Below are positions 15,649-20,407 of a stretch of 20,407 nt of DNA, one piece after another. The DNA comes from an uncultured bacterium. GTDB taxonomy: Bacteria; Bacteroidota; Bacteroidia; Bacteroidales; Paludibacteraceae. Each line of letters starts with the position of its first letter. Within the stretch, counting starts at the first letter, position 1. The DNA lies in contig CAMHCZ010000012.1 in NCBI GenBank assembly GCA_946183755.1, positions 1 through 20,407 on the forward strand. Reading direction: 5' to 3'. The notes below the pieces were generated by a model, which was given only the letters and a program-made list of their open reading frames with translations, did no database searches and had not been told where the DNA came from. The translations under genes were made by a program, and so were the position numbers.

Positions 15649-18282
15649 TTATTCCAATTTTCTCTTTATCTCCTTAACCTCGTAAGCCTCGATTACGTCG
15701 CCCTCGGCTATGTCATTGAAGTTGTCGATGTTCAAACCGCACTCCTGACCCTTGGAAATGTCCTTGACGTCGTCTTTGTACTGCTTGAGTGAGCCAAGCT
15801 CGCCAGTGAATACAACGATGCCGTCTCGGATGACTCTGACTTTCGATGTTCTGTAGATCTTTCCGTCGGTCACGAAACATCCGGCGATAGAGCCGACCTT
15901 GCTTATCTTGAAGACTTGTCTTACTTCTGCAGTACCGGTGATTTCCTCGCGCAAGTCTGGAGAAAGCATACCTTCCATAGCGTCCTTCACATCCTCGATC
16001 GCGTCGTAGATGATAGAGTAGGTCTTTATCTGAACGCCTTCCTTGTCGGCTATGCGGCGCGCGCCCTGTGCTGGACGAACCTGGAAACCGATGATGATGG
16101 CGTTTGAAGCTGCTGCCAGCATGACGTCGGACTCCGAGATGGCTCCGACTGCCTTTTGTATGACGTTCACCTGGATTTCCTCGGTAGAAAGCTTTATCAA
16201 TGAGTCTGACAACGCCTCTACAGAACCGTCCACGTCTCCCTTGACGATGACCTTCAGTTCCTTGAAGTTGCCCATTGCGATTCTTCGGCCGATTTCCTCC
16301 AGAGTTATCACCTTTGTTGTTCTCAGTCCTTGCTCTCTCTGCAGCTGCTGGCGCTTGTTAGTTATCTCTCTCGCCTCGCGCTCGCTGTCCATCACGTTGA
16401 TGTTGTCGCCGGCCTGAGGAGCGCCGTTGAGTCCGAGCACCAATGCAGGTTCAGATGGTCCAGCCTGCTCGATTCTCTGGTTTCTCTCGTTGAACATGGC
16501 CTTCACTTTTCCGAAGTACTGGCCGGCTATCATTATGTCGCCAACTTTCAGCGTTCCGTTGCTGATGAGCACTGTTGACACATATCCGCGGCCCTTGTCG
16601 AGCGACGACTCGATTATCGTACCTGTGGCTTTTCTCTTAGGGTTAGCCTTTAACTCCAGCATGTCTGCCTCCAGCAGCACCTTTTCGAGCAGCTCTTTCA
16701 CGTTCGTACCCTTCTTGGCAGAGATGTCCTCTGACTGGTACTTGCCGCCCCATTCCTCAACGAGGAAGTCCATAGCGGCGAGCTCTTCCTTGATTTTGTC
16801 AGGGTTCGCTCCGTCTTTATCGACCTTGTTTATGGCGAATACGATAGGCACGTTAGCTGCAACCGCGTGGCTGATGGCCTCCTTGGTCTGTGGCATGACG
16901 CTGTCGTCGGCCGCCACGATGATTATGGCGACGTCGGTAGCCTTGGCACCACGGGCACGCATGGCGGTGAACGCCTCGTGACCTGGGGTATCAAGGAAAG
17001 TGATGTGTCTGCCCGATGGCAGTGTCACGTTGTATGCGCCGATGTGCTGTGTGATACCTCCGGCCTCGCCGGCTATCACGTGCGACTTTCTAATGTAGTC
17101 GAGCAGCGAAGTCTTACCGTGGTCAACGTGTCCCATCACAGTCACGATAGGAGGTCTTGGCACGAGGTCTTCAGGTTTGTCCTCTTCCTCGTGTATTGCC
17201 TCTACGACCTCGGCAGAAGCGAACTCGGTCTTGTATCCGAACTCGTCTGCTACGATATTGATTGTCTCGGCGTCAAGTCTCTGGTTGATGGAAACCATTA
17301 TGCCGAGCTTCATGCAAGTGCCTATTACTTCGTTCACTCCGACACCCATCATGACAGCCAGCTCGTTAGCTGTAACGAACTCTGTCAGTTTCAGAGTCTT
17401 TTCCTCGAGCATTGCCTTTTCTTCGAGCTCAGCCTGCTGCTGCGCGTTCTGCTCTCTCTTCTCTCTTCTGTACTTGGCGCCGCCCTTCACTTTCTTCTCT
17501 GTCAGTCTTGCCAGAGTCTCCTTCACCTGTCTCTGTACGTCCTCCTCGTTGATTTCGGTCTTGGCGTTGTTGGCAGGTTTGCCGTGCTTAGGGTTGTTAC
17601 GTCTGTTGCCGTTGCCGGCGTTAGGGTTGTTTATGTCTATTCTCTCCTGACCGATTCTGGCTCTGTGCTTCTTGGCGCCGTTGGCGTTCTGTCTTGCCTC
17701 GCGCTCTTTTCTTCTCTCTTCCTTGCTCTTCTTGTCAGGGCGTGTCTTGTCGTTTATTGCCGATAAATCTACGACGCCGACCACCTTAGGACCATTCTTC
17801 AGAGCTGGGGTCTTTGTGGTGAATATTTCATCCTCGCCGTTGTTAGATGGAGATGCCTGTTCTGCTTTGCTTTCAGATTCTGCCGCTGGAGTTTGCTCCT
17901 TTGGCTCAGCCTTTGGCTCTGCGGCTTCTTTGTTCTTTTTGCCGTCAAGGTCAATCTTGCCGACTTGCTTGAACTTAGGCAGCTTGCTCTCGTCTATCTT
18001 AGTGACGATTTCCTCAGCCTCTTTCGCTTTTCTTGCGGCTTCGGCGGCCTTCTCGGCAGCCTCTTTCTCCTTCTTCTCGAGTCTTTCCTGGCTTTGGCGT
18101 TCTGCCTCTTTCTTCAGTTTCTTGTCGGTGTCAAATTCCTCCACGAGCAGTTCATACTGTTCGTCGGTTATCTTGGCGTTTGGATTCTGCTCCACATTCT
18201 CGCCCTTGGAGCTAAGGAACTCGACAATGGTGTCAAGTCCTACATTCAGGTCTTTTATTACTTTGCTTATTCTTATCGGCAT
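15649..18282 (-). CDS. infB: Translation initiation factor IF-2
   Basis: IF-2 is the GTPase that brings initiator tRNA to the 30S subunit and joins the subunits. The 877 residues start with a small IF2-N domain (1-50). A long charged and Ala/Lys/Glu-rich disordered region (about 51-290) includes an Arg/Asn-rich patch at 185-245. A second IF2-N domain follows near 297-350, then the G domain. G1 is GHVDHGKT (384-391), G3 DTPGH (431-435) and G4 NKVD (485-488); EAGGITQHIGAY (406-417) is the switch I region. Domains II, III and the tRNA-binding C-terminal domain follow. It is the last gene of rimP-nusA-infB. The 85-base gap after nusA holds a hairpin, and a terminator follows the stop. Confidence 0.98.
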   Translation of the reverse strand: MPIRISKVIKDLNVGLDTIVEFLSSKGENVEQNPNAKITDEQYELLVEEFDTDKKLKKEAERQSQERLEKKEKEAAEKAAEAARKAKEAEEIVTKIDESKLPKFKQVGKIDLDGKKNKEAAEPKAEPKEQTPAAESESKAEQASPSNNGEDEIFTTKTPALKNGPKVVGVVDLSAINDKTRPDKKSKEERRKEREARQNANGAKKHRARIGQERIDINNPNAGNGNRRNNPKHGKPANNAKTEINEEDVQRQVKETLARLTEKKVKGGAKYRREKREQNAQQQAELEEKAMLEEKTLKLTEFVTANELAVMMGVGVNEVIGTCMKLGIMVSINQRLDAETINIVADEFGYKTEFASAEVVEAIHEEEDKPEDLVPRPPIVTVMGHVDHGKTSLLDYIRKSHVIAGEAGGITQHIGAYNVTLPSGRHITFLDTPGHEAFTAMRARGAKATDVAIIIVAADDSVMPQTKEAISHAVAANVPIVFAINKVDKDGANPDKIKEELAAMDFLVEEWGGKYQSEDISAKKGTNVKELLEKVLLEADMLELKANPKRKATGTIIESSLDKGRGYVSTVLISNGTLKVGDIMIAGQYFGKVKAMFNERNQRIEQAGPSEPALVLGLNGAPQAGDNINVMDSEREAREITNKRQQLQREQGLRTTKVITLEEIGRRIAMGNFKELKVIVKGDVDGSVEALSDSLIKLSTEEIQVNVIQKAVGAISESDVMLAAASNAIIIGFQVRPAQGARRIADKEGVQIKTYSIIYDAIEDVKDAMEGMLSPDLREEITGTAEVRQVFKISKVGSIAGCFVTDGKIYRTSKVRVIRDGIVVFTGELGSLKQYKDDVKDISKGQECGLNIDNFNDIAEGDVIEAYEVKEIKRKLE

Positions 18283-18318
18283 ATTTTATTTCTCCAATCT
18301 AAATTTCTTTTATGTTTC

Positions 18319-18347
18319 TCGCTGGAGTTTCACCTTGCGTCCAGCGA
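18319..18347 (-). other. Hairpin in the nusA-infB gap
   Basis: Eight pairs join 18319-18326 to 18340-18347 (TCGCTGGA with TCCAGCGA on the minus strand) around a 13-base loop. No T-run follows and an A-rich stretch leads to the infB ATG, so it does not look like a terminator. It could be a processing site or affect infB translation. The 85-base gap has no gene. Confidence 0.45.
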
Positions 18348-18367
18348 TATTCTCTGCCTCGGCGGTA

Positions 18368-19621
18368 TTACTCCTCGAACTCTGTTTTGAGTGTCTCTAT
18401 CACGTTGTCGATAGTCTCTTCCTCGAGGTCTGTACGCTCCAAAAGTTCTTCTCTTGGGATAGCGAGCACCTGCTTAGCAGTGGCGCATCCTGCCTCCTTG
18501 AGTGTGTCGATGACCCACTCGTCGATTTCGTCCTTGAACTCGTCGAGGTAGATGTCGTCAGAATCCTGGTCGCTGAGCTCTCTGAACACTTCCAGGTCAT
18601 AGCCTGTCAGTTGGCTTGCCAGACGGATGTTAGAACCGTTCTTGCCGATAGCCAGAGAAACCTCCTCAGGCTGCAGGAAGATGTCGGCTCTCTTTGCGTC
18701 CTCTTCCATTCTGATAGAAGAAATCTTCGCTGGTGCCAATGCTCTTGAGATGAACAATGTCAGGTTTGATGTGTAGTTTATCACGTCGATGTTCTCGTTG
18801 CCGAGCTCGCGCACGATGCCGTGGATTCTTGCGCCCTTCATTCCGACACAAGCGCCTACTGGGTCGATATGGTCGTCGTATGACTCAACTGCGACCTTGG
18901 CTCTCTCGCCAGGGATTCTCGCGATAGCCTTGATTGTTATCAGGCCGTCGTTGATTTCAGGAACCTCGATTTCGAACAGTCTCTGCAAGAACAGGTTAGA
19001 GGTTCTCGAGAGGATAATCTTAGGGTTGTTGTTCAGGTTGTCAACTCTCAGCACAACGGCTCTCACCATCTCGCCCTTGCGGTAGAAGTCAGAAGGAATC
19101 TGCTCCTGCTTAGGGAGAAGCATCTCGTTGCCCTCGTCGTCGAGCAGCAGCACCTCTTTCTTCCAAGTCTGGTAAACCTCGCCTGTGATTATCTGACCTA
19201 CTTTCTCAGAGTACTTTGCGTAGAGCGCGTCCTTCTGCAGCTCCAGTATCTTAGAAGCGAGTATCTGACGCAGGTTCAGGATGGCTCTTCTTCCGAACTT
19301 CAGGAAGTCCACCTTGTCGGAATATTCCTCGCCGAGCTCGAAATCCTCGCCCAGGGCCTTCACCTCGCTGAGCGATATTTCTTTGTCTTTGTCCTGGAGG
19401 TCCTCGTCCTTAACTACGGTACGTGTTCTCCAGATTTCGAAGTTGCCCTTGTCCGGGTTGATGATGACGTTGTAGTTCTCGTCGCTGCCGAACATCTTGA
19501 TGATGACGTTGCGGATTGACTCCTCCAGCACGCTCACCAAAGTAGAGCGGTCTATATTTTTCTGTTCCTTGAACTCTGCGAATGAGTCCATCAAGTTCAA
19601 TGTTTCTTCTGACTTAGCCAT
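18368..19621 (-). CDS. nusA: Transcription termination/antitermination factor NusA
   Basis: NusA binds RNA polymerase and nascent RNA, promoting pausing, termination and antitermination. The 417 residues run: an N-terminal polymerase-binding domain (1-135), an S1 domain (about 142-207, starting GQIITGEVYQ), KH1 with GMKG (260-263) in DPVGACVGMKGARIHGI, and KH2 with GKNG (326-329) in VSLAIGKNGSNIRLA. After an acidic stretch (349-370), one helical repeat (about 370-417) remains, similar to half of the acidic C-terminal repeats of E. coli NusA. The shorter C-terminus explains the length below the 495 of E. coli. It follows rimP by 31 bases and precedes infB by 85, the conserved order in most bacteria. 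Confidence 0.97.
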   Translation of the reverse strand: MAKSEETLNLMDSFAEFKEQKNIDRSTLVSVLEESIRNVIIKMFGSDENYNVIINPDKGNFEIWRTRTVVKDEDLQDKDKEISLSEVKALGEDFELGEEYSDKVDFLKFGRRAILNLRQILASKILELQKDALYAKYSEKVGQIITGEVYQTWKKEVLLLDDEGNEMLLPKQEQIPSDFYRKGEMVRAVVLRVDNLNNNPKIILSRTSNLFLQRLFEIEVPEINDGLITIKAIARIPGERAKVAVESYDDHIDPVGACVGMKGARIHGIVRELGNENIDVINYTSNLTLFISRALAPAKISSIRMEEDAKRADIFLQPEEVSLAIGKNGSNIRLASQLTGYDLEVFRELSDQDSDDIYLDEFKDEIDEWVIDTLKEAGCATAKQVLAIPREELLERTDLEEETIDNVIETLKTEFEE

Positions 19622-19652
19622 TTTGTTTGTCTTATATCTATTGTTATTGTTT

Positions 19653-20117
19653 TTATATCTTGATTATGCTTTTCGTGTATTTCACGTCGGTGTATTTCAG
19701 GTCGATGTCCTTCTTCACCACGATTTTCTTCTTTGCGCCTTCCGGCTTCTCCTTTGTCTCTATCGTTATGACGAAAGAGTCCTCGTTTGCCGACTTCAGC
19801 GTGCCTTTCAGCTTCTCGCCTCCCTTGGTGAGTGTCTCCACCTCGGTGCCGATATTCTTGACATACTGCATAGCCACCTTGAATGGCGACGACAATCCTG
19901 CCGAGCCCACCTCGAGCGAGTAGTCCTCCTTCTCTCTGTCGAATTCGCCTTCTATCGCTCTCGTCATGTTCGCGCAGAAGTCAAGGTCCACGCCGTCCAT
20001 GTTGTCAATCTCCACGACGATGTCGTTGTCCTTGCTTATCGTCAGGTCAGTCAGGAAGTACCCGCGGTCTTTGATGTAAGCCTCGCAAAATTCTCTAAGT
20101 TTCTCTATGTCAATCAT
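19653..20117 (-). CDS. rimP: Ribosome maturation factor RimP
   Basis: RimP helps assemble the 30S ribosomal subunit. The start at 20117 gives 154 residues and begins MIDIEKLREFCEAY, the expected first helix. An upstream in-frame TTG would add 14 residues but falls inside the leader hairpin region. The signature YSLEVGSAGLSSPFK (66-80) corresponds to the family LEVSSPGLxRPL motif, with Ala in place of the usual Pro. The C-terminal half (about 84-154) is the Sm-like barrel, with GTLKSANEDSFVITI (105-119). It opens the rimP-nusA-infB unit, with a good promoter and a hairpin in a leader of about 45 bases. Confidence 0.93.
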   Translation of the reverse strand: MIDIEKLREFCEAYIKDRGYFLTDLTISKDNDIVVEIDNMDGVDLDFCANMTRAIEGEFDREKEDYSLEVGSAGLSSPFKVAMQYVKNIGTEVETLTKGGEKLKGTLKSANEDSFVITIETKEKPEGAKKKIVVKKDIDLKYTDVKYTKSIIKI

Positions 20118-20130
20118 ATCGTATAAAATA

Positions 20131-20156
20131 AATAGGTGGACGTTTGCCCACCTATT
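20131..20156 (-). promoter_or_regulatory. Leader hairpin before rimP, possible attenuator
   Basis: AATAGGTGG (20156-20148 on the minus strand) pairs perfectly with CCACCTATT (20139-20131), nine pairs and an eight-base loop, and TATTTTATA follows. It lies between the promoter and the rimP start. The shape is that of a weak terminator, so it may attenuate the operon or stop read-through from the SPOR gene. Confidence 0.55.
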
Positions 20157-20170
20157 CAACTATTCTGCTG

Positions 20171-20201
20171 CAAAGATATGTCATTTTTGTCAGTGTGCCA
20201 A
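20171..20201 (-). promoter_or_regulatory. Promoter of rimP-nusA-infB
   Basis: The minus strand has TTG (20201-20199), a 20-base spacer, and TATCTTTG (20178-20171), a full match to the Bacteroidetes -33/-7 arrangement with normal spacing. Transcription should start near 20164, about 45 bases before the rimP ATG. It is the best complete promoter in the window. Confidence 0.7.
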
Positions 20202-20217
20202 CACTTTAAACGTTTTT

Positions 20218-20407
20218 TTATTCAACTGGGTATATTGGCACTTTCACTTTTGTCTTTACGATGTATATCTCGCCTGCGTATTCAGGCAGCGCGCTTTTCA
20301 GCTCGTTCTTCAGGCTCTGTGCATCGGCGTTCGACTCGAAATCGCCGACTCTCACCTTCCAGAACGGTGTCTTGAACGAGGTGTACACGCTCAGTTCAGG
20401 GAATGCC
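20218..20407 (-). CDS. SPOR-domain protein, C-terminal end (start outside the window)
   Basis: The last 62 codons before a TAA at 20220-20218 are in the window. They read as the second half of a SPOR domain: PFWKVRVGDFESNADAQSL is the strand and helix start, and GEIYIVKTKVKVPIY is the last strand. SPOR domains bind peptidoglycan stripped of stem peptides, often at the division site. In Bacteroidales a SPOR-domain protein commonly precedes rimP. The full size and any signal peptide cannot be judged. No terminator lies right after the stop; the rimP promoter begins 17 bases later. Confidence 0.85.
   Translation of the reverse strand, partial: AFPELSVYTSFKTPFWKVRVGDFESNADAQSLKNELKSALPEYAGEIYIVKTKVKVPIYPVE

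Noticed and set aside
17400..18130. Repeat-rich stretch in infB as a mobile or repeat element
   Set aside because: It encodes the Lys/Glu/Ala-rich disordered linker normal for IF-2; the frame is unbroken.

Overview
The window looks like core chromosome of a member of the Bacteroidales (phylum Bacteroidota). The evidence is the gene set and order (SPOR protein, rimP, nusA, infB, cvpA, sufB, sufC, sufD; and holB, a PSP1/RicT-like protein, gldH, trmB, mrp), a GldH-family lipoprotein, the long three-domain form of IspG, few strong Shine-Dalgarno sites, and several close matches to the Bacteroidetes -7 promoter element TAnnTTTG. Almost everything is on the minus strand; only dacB and birA are on the plus strand. 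I see no transposon, prophage, CRISPR array or tRNA.

Read in the direction of minus-strand transcription (high to low coordinates), the window begins with the end of a SPOR-domain protein. Next comes a promoter at about 20171-20201 driving rimP-nusA-infB (ribosome maturation, transcription elongation and termination, translation initiation). This unit ends at a hairpin terminator at 15601-15629. cvpA follows, with its own terminator at 15007-15045. A second promoter at about 14930 drives sufB-sufC-sufD-ispG: the Fe-S scaffold complex followed by an Fe-S enzyme of isoprenoid synthesis. The plus-strand pair dacB-birA (cell-wall carboxypeptidase, biotin ligase) meets ispG tail to tail, with 3 bases between the stops.

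A third minus-strand unit starts near 7282 and reads holB-sufS-sufE-ricT-gldH-trmB-mrp, with an extra promoter candidate before sufE. It ends at a strong terminator at 662-693. Together the two suf blocks supply a complete sulfur donor (SufS-SufE) and scaffold (SufBCD). Mrp, a likely Fe-S carrier, and a Cys-rich RicT-like protein lie in the same unit as SufSE. About 14 kb is therefore rich in Fe-S biogenesis genes, but the donor and scaffold halves are split apart.

The gap at 316-718 has no gene. It holds the most interesting element: a rod-shaped structure of about 130 nt at 381-515, with five nested helices around a central bubble. This is the architecture of 6S RNA, probably the Bacteroidetes (6S-Flavo) type. 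Beyond it, at 1-315, is the start of a TM2-domain membrane protein cut by the window edge.
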